Below, piece after piece: positions 44,994 through 56,900 of a stretch of 64,000 nt of DNA. The position numbers were made by a program, and so were the translations under genes. The DNA lies in NCBI GenBank assembly GCA_023105745.1, contig JALGQZ010000002.1, forward strand, positions 41,027,997 to 41,091,996, read 5' to 3'. Numbering within the stretch: the stretch's first letter is position 1; each line of letters opens with the position of its first letter. Source of the stretch: Austropuccinia psidii. Taxonomy: Eukaryota; Basidiomycota; Pucciniomycetes; Pucciniales; Sphaerophragmiaceae. The notes below the pieces were generated by a model, which searched no databases, was not told the DNA's origin, and saw nothing but the letters and a program-made list of their open reading frames with translations.

Positions 44994-47280
44994 AAGAGGT
45001 TCCCAATACTCCATCCAATCAGATGGAGCTGGACTCAGAGGTAGAATTGATCCCTCAAAAGGGAAAAGAAAGGGCAATATCCCCAGTGGAACAGAATCCA
45101 CACAAGGAAGTGCCTTATCCCAAAGGCAAGTCCCAGAAATGCCCATAATATCTGAGCCTGAATTGGAACTAAGTATGAGTAACTCAAACAGGTACAAATC
45201 ACATTCAGAGGGCTCAAATAGACATCTACATGAGCCAGTACAAGCAGTATTACACAGTATACAAGGACAAAGACTGGGAAATGCTGCCTCAAATACACCA
45301 AGGAGTGATGAACTCCTGGCACATCCTGAAAAAGTTCCTCAAAGAGGAGGAGATAGTGAAATACTCCAATGGATGGAATCCACTGTCATCCAAACCTCAA
45401 ATCAAAAAAATCAAGGATTATCATGCCAAAAAGAGGGAGGCAACCAAGGAAGAAGCGCCAGTAGCCTCTACCAGCAAGCCTCAAGCCAACCCACTTCCCC
45501 AAGAAGGGAAGAAGAACAAGAAAAAGCATTGGAGGAAACCATATTCCCCAAGTTACAGAATCCCAAGAATCCAAAAGGATGCCATGGACAATGTTTTCAA
45601 CATGGCCAGAACCTTGATGGAATTCAAGGACAAGGAAGAGCAAAGAATGAGACAACCTCATTTCCCAAAGAAATAACCTTGTCCAAAGATGTTGTAAATA
45701 CTTTAACAGAAATTGAAAATAGTATATTACCTCTAAAAGAAATTAAAAATAGTTTATTATCACTACAAGAAATAAATAACAATTTATCTTCTTTAACAAA
45801 AATTGTTGTGCAAAACAAAAAAGAAATTGACAACATTAAGTTTATTGTTGAAAATAATAAACCAAAGAATTTGATTGACAATACTCAAAAATTAATACAA
45901 GGACAACAAGAATTGTATAAATACATAAAAGATATCAAAGACAAGACTTTGACAATAAATTATGATGTGAGTATTGACAATCTTACAGAAAAATTAAATA
46001 AATTAAGTATTTCTGTAGAAAAATTTGAAGAAAAGACTTCATCACACCAAAAATTACTTTTGGACCATGTGGAAAAAAGTGATGAAGCAAGAATGCATCT
46101 GAAACATGATATTCAAAGTGAAATAAGGCTTATTACAGAAAAAATGGATAAAATTAATGAGGCTAATTTAAATATGCCAAAGTTATCAACACCATTTTCT
46201 CATATAAGAAGCCCTGTTAAAACAAAAGAGGAATTGTCAAATCCTTTCATAACAGACTTGAGTCATCAAGACAACAACCAAGTCTTAATGAAAGAAGCAC
46301 CTCAATTGAAGGAATGGCCAACATTCACAGGAGAAGGTGAATATGACCACATGTCATTTATTAAAACAATTGACATGTTACAAGAAGACTATGCCATACC
46401 AGATGAATTAATCACTGCAAGATTACATTCATTATTTGAGAAATCTGCAAAAAGATGGTATTATGGCATAAGACAGACAAATGGTAAAAATACCTGGTCT
46501 TGGTGGAAACAAGAAATAATCACCAAGTGGGCAAATGATGCCTGGAGGTATAAGATAGAAAATGCATTTGAAAACTCTTTCTTTGACCCAGAGAAAGATA
46601 AACCTTTAACTTGGTTCTTAAAACAAGTTGAAAGGCTTAATGCACTGTACCCAGAAATGTCACAGAAGATGGTGTATATGAAAATACTTAAAAAATGTGG
46701 AGGGGAACTAGAACATTCCCTAAGAAGCAGGTGCATAGAACCATGCTCCACAGAAGAGTATATAAATGCACTAGAAGATATAGTGACAAGAACAAAAATT
46801 GGCAGGACTTGGAAAAAATTGGACATTAAAAGCCCAAATAAACCATTTATCAAAAAAGATAAATCAAAAGAATCCTTTAAGCCCAATACATCCAACAATA
46901 ATGAGCAACGAAAATGCCATACATGTGGAGGTATTGGACACTTAGCCAATAATTGCCTTAAAAAAGCAAAAATTAATGAAATTGTGGAAACAGAAAACCA
47001 CAATGACAAAGAAGAAGAATCTGACTCTGAAAAAGAGACAGAAGAATCAGAAAGCTCTGAAAGTGATGAAATCAATATAATTAATGCACAAATTAATAAT
47101 ATTGATATAATTTATGAAGTACTGGATGTTAACTCAAACTTGCCACAAGTTGGAACATCTGACACAAATCTGACAAACATACAAGATGCCAAAATGTATA
47201 GAACCAAACCTGCAAGAGGAATGGGATATACAGCTGGAAAATCAAGTATTAGTATTGTTATGGTTGATAACCAAGAATGA
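44983..47280 (+). CDS. Gag polyprotein, 765 residues, ending at a TGA before protease
   Basis: ATG at 44983; this ATG lies inside the proposed intron, so it may be used only on unspliced RNA or not at all. The first 230 residues are Ser/Gln-rich and low in complexity and overlap the better-conserved ORF1. From about residue 230 it is clearly coding: a helical, Lys/Leu-rich coiled-coil-like stretch (about 235-400), a capsid-like core (about 440-615: KEWPTFTGEGEYDHMSF, SAKRWYYGI, PLTWFLKQVERLNALYPE), then a CCHC zinc knuckle at 645-658 (CHTCGGIGHLANNC) and an acidic tail. Gag assembles the cytoplasmic particle and binds element RNA. The final TGA replaces an Ala codon seen in copy 2. Confidence 0.88.
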   Translation: MTTRRGSQYSIQSDGAGLRGRIDPSKGKRKGNIPSGTESTQGSALSQRQVPEMPIISEPELELSMSNSNRYKSHSEGSNRHLHEPVQAVLHSIQGQRLGNAASNTPRSDELLAHPEKVPQRGGDSEILQWMESTVIQTSNQKNQGLSCQKEGGNQGRSASSLYQQASSQPTSPRREEEQEKALEETIFPKLQNPKNPKGCHGQCFQHGQNLDGIQGQGRAKNETTSFPKEITLSKDVVNTLTEIENSILPLKEIKNSLLSLQEINNNLSSLTKIVVQNKKEIDNIKFIVENNKPKNLIDNTQKLIQGQQELYKYIKDIKDKTLTINYDVSIDNLTEKLNKLSISVEKFEEKTSSHQKLLLDHVEKSDEARMHLKHDIQSEIRLITEKMDKINEANLNMPKLSTPFSHIRSPVKTKEELSNPFITDLSHQDNNQVLMKEAPQLKEWPTFTGEGEYDHMSFIKTIDMLQEDYAIPDELITARLHSLFEKSAKRWYYGIRQTNGKNTWSWWKQEIITKWANDAWRYKIENAFENSFFDPEKDKPLTWFLKQVERLNALYPEMSQKMVYMKILKKCGGELEHSLRSRCIEPCSTEEYINALEDIVTRTKIGRTWKKLDIKSPNKPFIKKDKSKESFKPNTSNNNEQRKCHTCGGIGHLANNCLKKAKINEIVETENHNDKEEESDSEKETEESESSESDEINIINAQINNIDIIYEVLDVNSNLPQVGTSDTNLTNIQDAKMYRTKPARGMGYTAGKSSISIVMVDNQE
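45179..45676 (+). CDS. Gag N-terminal domain in the overlapping frame (ORF1)
   Basis: Open from 45179 (first ATG 45230) to a TAA at 45674-45676, in a different frame from the long gag ORF that overlaps it entirely. It is protein-like (KDKDWEMLPQIHQGV, RIPRIQKDAMDNVFN) with a basic Lys-rich middle. Against copy 2 it has about 19 changes in 132 residues and no stop, while the overlapping frame has about 22 in 89 plus a stop, so this looks like the ancestral coding frame. It ends next to TTTCCCA (45661-45667), where a -1 shift would lead into the downstream Gag frame. Confidence 0.55.
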   Translation, partial: VTQTGTNHIQRAQIDIYMSQYKQYYTVYKDKDWEMLPQIHQGVMNSWHILKKFLKEEEIVKYSNGWNPLSSKPQIKKIKDYHAKKREATKEEAPVASTSKPQANPLPQEGKKNKKKHWRKPYSPSYRIPRIQKDAMDNVFNMARTLMEFKDKEEQRMRQPHFPKK

Positions 47281-47796
47281 AAAGTTAACTTGGATACAGG
47301 AGCATATTGCACTTGTGTTGGCAAAAGTTATTTAAAAACCATTGTCCCAGAATGGCAAGAAAAACTTATGCCAATACAAGGTGTCAAATTTAGTAGTGCA
47401 AGTGAGAGCATGAAGCCCCTTGGAATAATTGATTTAACACTAATTTTTCCTCATCCCTCACAATGTGTCAGAATTAAAGTAGAGTTTGTAGTAATGGACA
47501 ACTGTACTAGTAATCATTTCATACTTGGGAATGACTACTTATCAATCTATGGTATAGATATCTCCAACCAAAAGGATAGATATTTTACCATAGGAGATAA
47601 CAAAAGACAAAAGTTTGGATTCTTAAATAACAAAAAACAAATCACAGTTATTAAGAATGAAGAAAAAATTCCAGAAAAGGAACTTTTTATATCTGAACAA
47701 CTCATAGAGGCAGAATTCAATCAAGAATTAACAGAAAAAATTAAAGAAAAATTGATTGATCTCATATTTAAGTATAAAAAATGCCTTTGCAACTGA
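47281..47796 (+). CDS. Aspartic protease region (after the TGA)
   Basis: It continues in the same frame as Gag immediately after the TGA. The active-site triad DTG is at 47293-47301 ([10 protein letters not shown]), with the second conserved patch FILGNDYL near 47520. It would cut the Gag-Pol polyprotein. It has no ATG of its own near the start, so expression requires readthrough or a revertant sequence. The frame ends at 47796 because of an extra A in the run at about 47775-47780; removing that one base would join it to the RT frame that begins with the conserved [10 protein letters not shown]. Confidence 0.85.
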   Translation, partial: KVNLDTGAYCTCVGKSYLKTIVPEWQEKLMPIQGVKFSSASESMKPLGIIDLTLIFPHPSQCVRIKVEFVVMDNCTSNHFILGNDYLSIYGIDISNQKDRYFTIGDNKRQKFGFLNNKKQITVIKNEEKIPEKELFISEQLIEAEFNQELTEKIKEKLIDLIFKYKKCLCN

Positions 47797-50782
47797 CAAA
47801 GAGCCACTAGGTGCCATAATTGGACATGAAGTGGATATAATTCTTAATGTAGAAAAACCTTACCCACCTTTATTAAGAAGACCTGCTTATCCAGCCAGTC
47901 CAAGAGCTAGAGAAGCCTTAGAAGTGCACATTAAAGAATTAATGGACCTTGGAGTATTAAGAAAGGTTGGACATAATGAACAAGTAGAAGTTACTACACC
48001 TGTCATTATAACTTGGCATAATGGAAAATCAAGGATGGTAGGAGACTTCAGAGCCCTGAATACCTATACCATTCCAGACAGATATCCAATACCCAGAATC
48101 CATGAGACATTAACCCAATTGTCACAAGCTAAGTTCATCACAGCTATGGATGCTCTGAAGGGTTTTCATCAAAATGTCTTAACAGACAATGCCAAGAAAT
48201 TACTAAGAATAATAGTCCATTGTGGAATTTTTGAATACTTAAGAATGCCATTTGGAATAAAAAATGCACCTTCCCATTATCAAAGAATGATGAATACAAT
48301 ATTCCCTGAAGAATTATCAGAAGGATGGTTGATTATCTATATTGATGATATCATAGTTTGCTCAGAAACTTGGGAAAATCACCTTACAAGACTAGAAAGG
48401 GTATTACAGAAAATAGTCCAAGTAAATATGAAAATTTCCTTGAAAAAATGTCATTTTGCATACAGTGAATTAAAGGCACTAGGACATGTAGTATCTGGCC
48501 TTAGTCTAGGCATAGACAAAAATAAAGTAGCAGCAGTACTACTTAAGCCAATGCCTCAAACCAAAAAAGAAATGCAATCATTTCTAGGATTTGCTGGTTA
48601 CTATAGACAGCATATAAAGGACTTTGCAAAGATTGCTAAATCCTTGTATAAGCTATGTGACCAACAAACAGTCTATGAGATGACAGAAGAAAGAGTCAAG
48701 GCATATGAAGAATTGAAAAATTCCTTAACAAATGCCCCATTTCTTCTGATGCCAGATTGGAAACTACCCTTCAAACTGTACATTGATGCTTGTGGAGAAG
48801 GACTAGGTGCTGCACTTCACCAAACACAAATTATCAATGATAAACCAGTGGAAGGATCAATTTGTTTCATTTCAAGGCAGATAAAGCCAACAGAAGCAAG
48901 GTATGGAGCAAGCCAAATGGAATGCTTATGCCTAGTATGGGCTTTAGAAAAACTGCATTATTATTTGGATGGCACAGTATTTGATGTAATCACAGACTGT
49001 AATGCTGTGAAATCACTATTAAATATGAAGACTCCAAATAGACATATGCTGAGATGGCAAATTGCTATCCAAGAATATAGAGGAAATATGACTACTGTTC
49101 ATAAATCTGGGAATATTCATAAAAATGCAGATGGTCTTAGTAGATGGGCTCTAGCAAATACCCCTGACAATCCAGCATGGGTACCACAAGAGGAGCACCA
49201 TATAGAAGGAATATGTGTTACAGACATTGGCACAGAATTCTTTAACCAAGTTAAAGAAAGCTATAAGACAGACAAAGATTGCCATATCTTAGGCCAACTT
49301 CTAATGAAAGACTGCAAAGATCCATCACTTTCATCAAAACTAGATGAAATATGGAAAAAGGCATATGATGAAGGAAGATTTCACCTCCTTGATGGAATCC
49401 TTTACCATAGAACAAAACACACATGTGTTATGGCCTTAACAGATAGAACACTAATAAACACTATTTTACATGAGTGTCATGATAGTGTTGCATCTGGACA
49501 TCTCTCAGAAGATAGGACACTAGAGAGGGTGAAAACCTGCTCTTGGTGGCCAAATTGGAAGAAAGATGTTGCAGAGTACTGTCAAACCTGTGACAGATGT
49601 CAAAAAGCCAACAGAGCCACAGGAAAGAAATTTGGAATGATGATCCAAATCCAAGAACCAAAATCCCCATGGGAAATAGTTCATATGGATTGGGTAACAG
49701 CCTTACCTCCAGGAGGAGACAGGAGTTATAATGCATGCCTAGTGTTAGTTGACAGGTACAGTAAAACTCCCATGTTCTTACTATGTCATAAAGATGACAC
49801 AGCTATGGATACAGCCATAATGATATGGAATAAAGTCATTAGCCACACAGGCTTATTCCAAAATATTATAAGTGACAGAGACCCAAAGTTCACTTCAGCA
49901 TTATGGACAAATCTCCATAACTTGTTTGGGACAAAATTATCATTCTCAACAGCTTATCATCCTCAAACTGATGGTCTAGCAGAAAGAATGATACAGACCC
50001 TAGAGGATATTATCAGAAGATTCTGTGCTTATGGGCTAGAATTCAAAGATTCTGATGGTTTTACCCATGATTGGTGTACACTCATACCAGCACTTGAACT
50101 GGCATATAAAACATCAATCCATTCTTCTACTGGCAAAACACCAGCAATGCTAGAGAAAGGTTGGAATCCAAGACTTCCTTATGACACCCTCAAAAAGGAC
50201 TTAGTGGATATACATCCAACAGCAAGCAGTTTCAAGATAATGCTTGACAAAGCAAGACACCATGCAAACAGATGCATGCAAGATTTTTTTAAATATGCAA
50301 AAGAAAGATGGGATAAAAGTCATAAACCACCTGATTTCAAAATAGGAGACTTGGTTTTAGTATCAACCCTTAATTTCAATAACATAAAAGGCCCAAAGAA
50401 ATTGAAAGATTCCTTTGCAGGACCATTTATGATAAAAGCACTCCATGGACCCAATGCTGTGCAATTAGAACTCACAGGTGAACTAATGAACAAACACCCA
50501 ACTTTCCCTGTAAGTCTGATAAAACCTTACAGTTCAAGTGACAAGGAGTTATTTCCACTAAGAAATAAACCCCCACTTGAGATTCCCCCCTTGGAGGAAG
50601 GAGAGGAAAAGAAAATAGTAAAAGTCCTTAAAGAAAGAAGGACAAGAAACAAAAAAGAAAGGGAATACCTTGTAAGGTATAGAAATTCAACTCAGGAAGA
50701 TGAATGGCTACTTGAGAAAGATATAACAAATGCTGACAAATTACTAAGAAGATTCAGACATGAAAGAAAACCTGAAAAATAA
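47756..50782 (+). CDS. Pol: reverse transcriptase, RNase H, integrase, chromodomain
   Basis: Open for 1008 codons. RT: motif A Asp132 ([11 protein letters not shown]), [11 protein letters not shown] at about 162-172, catalytic YIDD at 195-198. RNase H: Asp344 (LYIDACGEG), [19 protein letters not shown]. Integrase: HHCC at about 572-615, then Asp645, Asp707 and Glu743 with 35 residues between the last two. A C-terminal chromodomain-like segment (about 952-1008) follows GPY/F-like sequence ([10 protein letters not shown]). All catalytic residues are present. The true frame joins the protease frame after the extra A. It makes cDNA in the particle and inserts it in the nucleus. Ends 118 bp before the 3' LTR. 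Confidence 0.96.
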   Translation: MISYLSIKNAFATDKEPLGAIIGHEVDIILNVEKPYPPLLRRPAYPASPRAREALEVHIKELMDLGVLRKVGHNEQVEVTTPVIITWHNGKSRMVGDFRALNTYTIPDRYPIPRIHETLTQLSQAKFITAMDALKGFHQNVLTDNAKKLLRIIVHCGIFEYLRMPFGIKNAPSHYQRMMNTIFPEELSEGWLIIYIDDIIVCSETWENHLTRLERVLQKIVQVNMKISLKKCHFAYSELKALGHVVSGLSLGIDKNKVAAVLLKPMPQTKKEMQSFLGFAGYYRQHIKDFAKIAKSLYKLCDQQTVYEMTEERVKAYEELKNSLTNAPFLLMPDWKLPFKLYIDACGEGLGAALHQTQIINDKPVEGSICFISRQIKPTEARYGASQMECLCLVWALEKLHYYLDGTVFDVITDCNAVKSLLNMKTPNRHMLRWQIAIQEYRGNMTTVHKSGNIHKNADGLSRWALANTPDNPAWVPQEEHHIEGICVTDIGTEFFNQVKESYKTDKDCHILGQLLMKDCKDPSLSSKLDEIWKKAYDEGRFHLLDGILYHRTKHTCVMALTDRTLINTILHECHDSVASGHLSEDRTLERVKTCSWWPNWKKDVAEYCQTCDRCQKANRATGKKFGMMIQIQEPKSPWEIVHMDWVTALPPGGDRSYNACLVLVDRYSKTPMFLLCHKDDTAMDTAIMIWNKVISHTGLFQNIISDRDPKFTSALWTNLHNLFGTKLSFSTAYHPQTDGLAERMIQTLEDIIRRFCAYGLEFKDSDGFTHDWCTLIPALELAYKTSIHSSTGKTPAMLEKGWNPRLPYDTLKKDLVDIHPTASSFKIMLDKARHHANRCMQDFFKYAKERWDKSHKPPDFKIGDLVLVSTLNFNNIKGPKKLKDSFAGPFMIKALHGPNAVQLELTGELMNKHPTFPVSLIKPYSSSDKELFPLRNKPPLEIPPLEEGEEKKIVKVLKERRTRNKKEREYLVRYRNSTQEDEWLLEKDITNADKLLRRFRHERKPEK

Positions 50783-50886
50783 AAAAGTTAAGCATTATTG
50801 AGCTTCAAGACTAACAAAGTCTATTGAAGAGGTAGGACAGTGGATGATACCCTAATCACACATATCAGATTGTGGTACAACCTTTT

Positions 50887-50900
50887 TTGGTGGTAGGGAA
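50887..50900 (+). other. 3' polypurine tract, Family I copy 3
   Basis: TTGGTGGTAGGGAA abuts the TG of the 3' LTR; the same tract precedes the LTR at 1632. It is less purely purine than that of Family II. Confidence 0.6.
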
Positions 50901-52928
50901 TGTGAGCCTTTGAGATATGACCACATACCCAATAAGGTCACAAAAAAGACTCAGAACAATTATACCTTTAATATAATTATATTAAAATTACTTAGAATAA
51001 TTATACATTAAGAATAATTACTTAAATATACAAAAAATACCATAAATTGGTACAAAAATTGGTTTAACTTAAAAACCAATGAATCAACTTGTAAAATAAA
51101 TTATACCATTGGATTCCCCATGGAAAAATACACATATACCATTTTTATGGCATATCTGTAAAGTCAATACTTAAGGAATTATAAGGTATAATACCTTATA
51201 AAAATCATAAAACCTTATTTATCTCAAGACCTAATGAAACAACATGTGAAATAAATTGTACCAGTAGATTCCCCATGCGAATCCACACATAAAACAATTA
51301 ATAAGCTAATTTCCAATGTTAATACTTAAGGAATTATCCTGAATATATGCACTTTTTTGGTCAACGCATATATTCAAGGATCATAGCTAATATCTTCTAA
51401 ACTATACATGATAGAATGATGAACCAAAAATAAAGTTACAACATAATTACTGTAAGAACACAGATATGAACTTTATTTTACAAATTATAAACAAGGTTAA
51501 AGCCTATGATGAATTATTGATAAAAATCAACAGAGCTGTTGACCACTTTGTTGTGAAAGTGTTCCAAACTTAAAAGAAAGTACACAGTTGGATTCTCCTA
51601 GTTCATTCGTGAAGAATGATGTAATTTTTATCATTAAATTCAGGGTATAACCCCCTGAAATCAAGGTTTGAAGTTTAAAATATTAAATTTTGACAGAAAA
51701 GATGAGTTACAAGAAAAATCATCAAAAATAGAGTTTTGATGATGTAATGAAAAGCTCTTGGCAGCATAATAAGGTTATGCCAGGCTATCAGAATTCACTC
51801 TCTGAATTGCTGTAGCGTGTAAATCTTAAAAGGTATTGAGGATCAAAGTTTGAGCTTAATTTGAGCAGTTATGATCACATACTGTAACCTTAATTTAAGT
51901 TTAACAGTCTTAAGAGTGATAAAATTGGTGAATACTATTAGTTTATGATTAAAACTAATAAAATCCACGAAATTTGGGGTTCTTCCAAGCCTCTGATGTC
52001 ATCAAACTTAGAGTTATAGTGATAACTCTAAATAATGGTGTAATAATGATGTAATATGGTTTGATCATGATGTAATCACCCTCAAACCTTAAAATATTGA
52101 TCAATTCCAGTGGATATGATCAGTACACGTCTACTAGAAGCCTGTTGGACTCTAGGAGGGAGGTATTTACTATAAATAGAGCTCTTTTTACTCTATTTTC
52201 CCCTCAGACGCATCAAAAACATTAAATCAATTAAATAAAAGGTAATTTCTTTATTCTTTATATATAAAACTCTTATATTATTAAAGACCAAAGACCATCT
52301 TAATATTAAATCACTATTTTTACGTGATTAAATCAATTCTTTAATTGTTTTTGTTATAAATCTCTCTATAAACTCATTTCCACGTAAAAATCAAGAATTT
52401 TAGTAATTTTCTTTATTTTTTTTTTGTAAATACAATTTGAAAAGGTTGTATTATATTCTTTTGGCGTAAAATATCTCAAAATTATTATTTTAAGTGTTAA
52501 AAGTAGGTTATTTCATATTATTATAATAATTTCTCTCTTATTATTACTCTTAATAATTCTTATTTAATATAAATAGTATTTATATTAATATATAACTTTA
52601 ATATTAGTAATATTATTGTTATTAATTGTTTTTTATTTATAAAAAACAGTTTTTTACGCCTTTATTATTTGTTGGTAACAATAATAAAGAGCTTTATAAT
52701 ATATTAATTATTTTATATTAATATATTATTTATAATATTATAATTTCATATAATATTAATTATATTATTATATTTATTTAATAATATAATATTTTTACGC
52801 CATAATAATAATATTTCTTTATTATTATTATTATTTTAATCTTATTTATTTCAATTGTAAGGACATTCAGAGTACAATAAGTAAAAAATTAGTAATTTTT
52901 ACTTATTGTTTCATAGTCAAACCTTACA
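50901..52928 (+). repeat. Family I 3' LTR (copy 3)
   Basis: 2028 bp, colinear with the 5' LTR without net length change. TATA box at 52171-52178; terminal inverted repeat at 52875-52908. At several variable sites it agrees with the copy 1 LTR rather than with its own 5' LTR. Confidence 0.95.
52171..52178 (+). promoter_or_regulatory. TATA box of Family I 3' LTR (copy 3)
   Basis: TATAAATA aligned with 43501-43508. Confidence 0.55.
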
Positions 52929-52933
52929 AATTT
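52929..52933. other. Right target-site duplicate AATTT
   Basis: Equal to 42226-42230, marking the insertion of copy 3 as a simple integrase event with a 5-bp stagger. Confidence 0.8.
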
Positions 52934-53089
52934 TGGGTTTTAACTATAAGTAAAAAAAGGGTGAGGATTTTATTCTGAATAAATTTCATGTGCTTTAGAT
53001 TTTCTTTTAAATGTTTTTTTTACTTTTTTGATGTTATCATGATCTACTGTGACATCATTGAGCTTCTTTTTCTCTCGTTTATATTGCAA

Positions 53090-53965
53090 AAAAACCTTCC
53101 CTAGTCAGTATCAAACTCTCATCATAAATCAAGCCTCAAGATCTATGTCTGAATTCCCTCCCAAAACAAATGTGCATTTGCATGTATTTTGAAATTGAAC
53201 ACCTTCCAGAAAAGAATTTATGCAATTCTGAAGCCCTTGAAGCCAAGCTTCCTTTCTATGACCAAGTTTAATCTTGCCAATTCATTTTTTCTTTAGTTTC
53301 CCCAAATTGATTATATTGAAGTTTTAAATATGTAATTAAATGGGAAAACTACAGCAAAAATAGTAATTCTTAAATTCTTATGTTAAATTTTAACACACTT
53401 ATGTAATACATGCAAAAATTTTAACCTTTCAATTGAAAATAATTCAATTCCTTATAGCTTTTAAGCAACACACCACACCTCAATTTTAGAAAAAAATGAT
53501 GGTTTACACCACGTTTGAGGTGAATTTAATTAATGTTTTGAATATTTTCAAATTTTTATAAAAACCAATTCCAAAAATGTAATTTAGGCTTATTTAGAAT
53601 AGAATTACAGAGATTTAATCCAGAGTTAGTCCAACCTGAATTTTGATGAAAAATCTAATTGTAGAATAGGAATCAAAATTTTATCTATTTTAAAAAATAT
53701 ATAATAAGCTTTAATAAAAAATTTCCAAAAATTACTTCATTTTTATGATTTTTGTTGAAATTTATTTTTCAAATCAATTTTTGAATTAAAAAGGAATTTT
53801 TGAGATTGTGACAAATCTTATGTTTTTTCATAAAATTCTCATTTTTGAATTTTTTTCAATTGAAATCATCTAATATTGCACCAATAATCATATGTTTCTC
53901 ATATATCTGCTATCTGTTGATTTTGTGGTCTTTTGGGTATATGAAAATACCTCTAAGGCTCATGA
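53090..53965 (+). repeat. Family III repeat, diverged 3' fragment
   Basis: Aligns with about 3940-4843 and 41125-41979, including CAAACTCTCATCATAAAT and the ending TTTTGGGTATATGAAA then AAGGCTCA. The left limit is approximate; 52934-53089 is unassigned. Confidence 0.6.
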
Positions 53966-56900
53966 TTTTGCTATCAAGCTTATGTGTTTTCAACTTCCAG
54001 GAGGATCAAATCTGGCTACAACATCTGTCCAGATGATTAGAAATTCCAGAGACTGTATAATCTTTATCATGGGGAGCTTCTTCACTTTTCAAAATAATAA
54101 TAATTGAATAAAAATGGGATAAACCCAAGAAAAATGGAAGCTTAAAATACAAGGAACATTGAACACCTTGAAAGCTTATTAGGGATATGCTATCAAGGGA
54201 GGTCATGAAGTATTGAATGAAAGATGTATGTAATAGAGACAAGAGAGACCTCTAGACTGGCTATTTTGAAAATAATGAACTTATTTTATTCTTGGAATTC
54301 TCCAATGGAACATCCCTATGGACCTTAACATTTGAAATTACCAAATTTATGGAATAGATGACAAAATAAAATGAGACCAATTATATACCTTGGCTTCACT
54401 TAGAAACATATTACCAGCAACAAAATGAATAAAATGGGTTTAATATGAATATTATTCATTTGGACAATAGAAAATGAGGTTGTATGAAGATTTTGCATTT
54501 TAAAAATGAGAAAAGGGGCTGCTAAAGTAGTATTATTTTTACTGTGGCTAGAAGTAAAGGAATAAAAACTGAGTAAAGGAAATACTAGCAATATCACCAT
54601 TTATCAATAATTAAATAGAAAAACCTTGAGAAAAGGAAATGGCTTAATTTAACTCAATAAATCTCTAAGGAATGTTAAAATTAATCAATGGCCTTTGAGC
54701 CATACAGAAATCTCCTAGTGTTACTTAAATATTCTTCAGTTTGGAGTTTGTTAAATAAGTCTTGCATAGAAATTTGACCTGCCTCAAACCAGTTATGAAG
54801 ACATATTGGAAAATCCAGCTATGCCTTTTTCAATTGGAGAGGAGGAATCCAAGATAAACAAAAAAAGAAAATATGAACCAATTATTTACTTTATTGGTGA
54901 TATAGAATGAAAAATCTATAATTTGAGAATTTCTTGATTTCTCAGATCAAGAGTGATTCCAGATTTTCCACTTCTCAGTTAAACATCCTATATTCAAAAA
55001 TCTCCAACTAGTATGAATAAAGATAATATGAAGATATTTGTAATTTTAACAAAGCTCCTTTATTATTTCTATTTCCAGGGGTTAATATCAGAATTAAACT
55101 TACAAATATATCTATTACTGAAGATTTAATTGAATCAAGATATTTTTATGAAAAGAAATTTCTTTTAAGAATAAATTAACTCTGGAATTTAAAGAGCCCA
55201 AAATGTTTGAAGCCAAATAGAAATCAGACAAGACAATAATCAATATAGTCTTCAATAATCCTGAAAAAAATAAGGATGAATTTATGCACCTAATATATGC
55301 AAAAGTTTCATGATGAAGGTCTAAATCTAGATTCATCAGCCAAAAAGTTCTCAGCAGAGAAAGATGAAAAATATCATGAGTAGGATGTGGAGGGAAGCAA
55401 GAAAGCTTTGAAGAAAAAAAGAGTATTTTATCTTTTACCTATCAATGTGGGAATATAATCAAATGGAGGGGTTTCATTCCCTACCGTTTGGACATCCTAA
55501 AGTTCACTTTTCACCCCATATTTGGAAATTATTAACAAATTCAAGTATGAAAAATGCAGTCTGATCCCAAATATAATCTAATTATGCTATAACCAACTGC
55601 ACCTCAATAGGAATAAAGGACGTTGAAACTCACTTTAAGGAAGAAAATATGAAGTTTTAAATGAATTCTGTATCTAAAAAATCAAATATACATCACAAAT
55701 TGTCCCTATTCATATTTTGAAGAAAGTTTGTAAAATAATAAGGAAATTAGTCATAGGAATCATAGAAAAGAATAATTTGTTGAGAATTGTAGCCCTATTA
55801 GACTCACCAGAGATTCATTTCTGTCTTAGTTGGAAATATGTTACTTTAAACATAAAAGCTGGTCATTTCAAGGGCTCAAGCCACAGCTGTTTGAATTTGA
55901 AAGCTTTGGGTTTAACTCAAGAATTTTTCTGAAAGCCACATAAATAACTACAAATATTTTGTAATGATTCTTAGAATTCAAAAATTTTTCAAAATAATGA
56001 AGATCATAGAACAATAGACTATATCAAATATCCAATCCTAATTGAAAAGTAAGTCCTCTGGTATGAACTGAAAATCCAAATCATCAGATTACATCGAATT
56101 ATTAGTACTTAACTTCTTGAAATTATCATTTTTAATGTAAATATTAGCTCACTTACAAGGAAAAAAATTGTTATTCATATTGAAAACATATTGTGCCTCT
56201 AAAGCAATTGAAAAATACAGCCTCAAAATACAGCCAGAAGGTGAAACTCATTGTAGCAATTACATTATATCAATGGGAAATTATTACATCAGCATCAGAT
56301 TGCCTTAATTAGAGTACATCCCTTCAGTATCATAGCCTGAACAACCCTGATATTCAATCGATAAATTTCATCACCTAATAAATGATTTCAATTGCAGAAG
56401 ACTGAACATCCTCATTATGCATAGACTCAATAGTTAGCACAGTACTGACATCCAACAAACTATAATCCCAGGCAAAAAATCTCATACCAATGACATGGGT
56501 ATGCATACACAGAACATCAAATTCACCTAAAGCAAAATTAACCTGAAATAATCAACACTATATTTTACTGGAAAAAATTTCAGAAGTCAGTTCAATTGTA
56601 TTAATGCACTGTCAAAATTCAATCATTATATAAATTTTGGAAAAAGATTCACAGCCTAGAAGGAAAAGTTAAGGTTGAAAAGGGGAAATAGGAGCCTTCC
56701 ATGAAGAACTGCTAGCTACCAAGATATCATAAGTTGAGGACCATGTGCCATTGTAGTGTGAAATACTATTTATTAGTAGTGATTCCAAGAGAAATGGATT
56801 AGATGAAGCCATCCCTAAATCCAGTAGGTAGTCTATCTATTATCAGTTTAGTCCTTCAGCCATCAGTTATTCTATCAATTATAGAACCACTATATGGTGG

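Larger units (their letters stand above)
42231..52928 (+). mobile_element. Family I chromovirus, copy 3 (complete, 10.7 kb)
   Basis: Two LTRs of equal length (2028 bp), a primer-binding-site-like sequence, a spliced gag leader, gag, protease, RT, RNase H, integrase with chromodomain and a polypurine tract, all in the order of Ty3/Gypsy elements. It is flanked by the 5-bp repeat AATTT (42226-42230 and 52929-52933). The LTRs differ at about 25 sites by eye (near 1%). Only two lesions appear to separate it from an intact coding set: a TGA at 47278-47280 and one extra A at about 47775-47780. Confidence 0.96.

Noticed and set aside
47770..47800. Programmed +1 frameshift at the A run
   Set aside because: Copy 2 keeps the frame across this point and a single-base homopolymer indel is the simpler explanation; kept only as a point to check.
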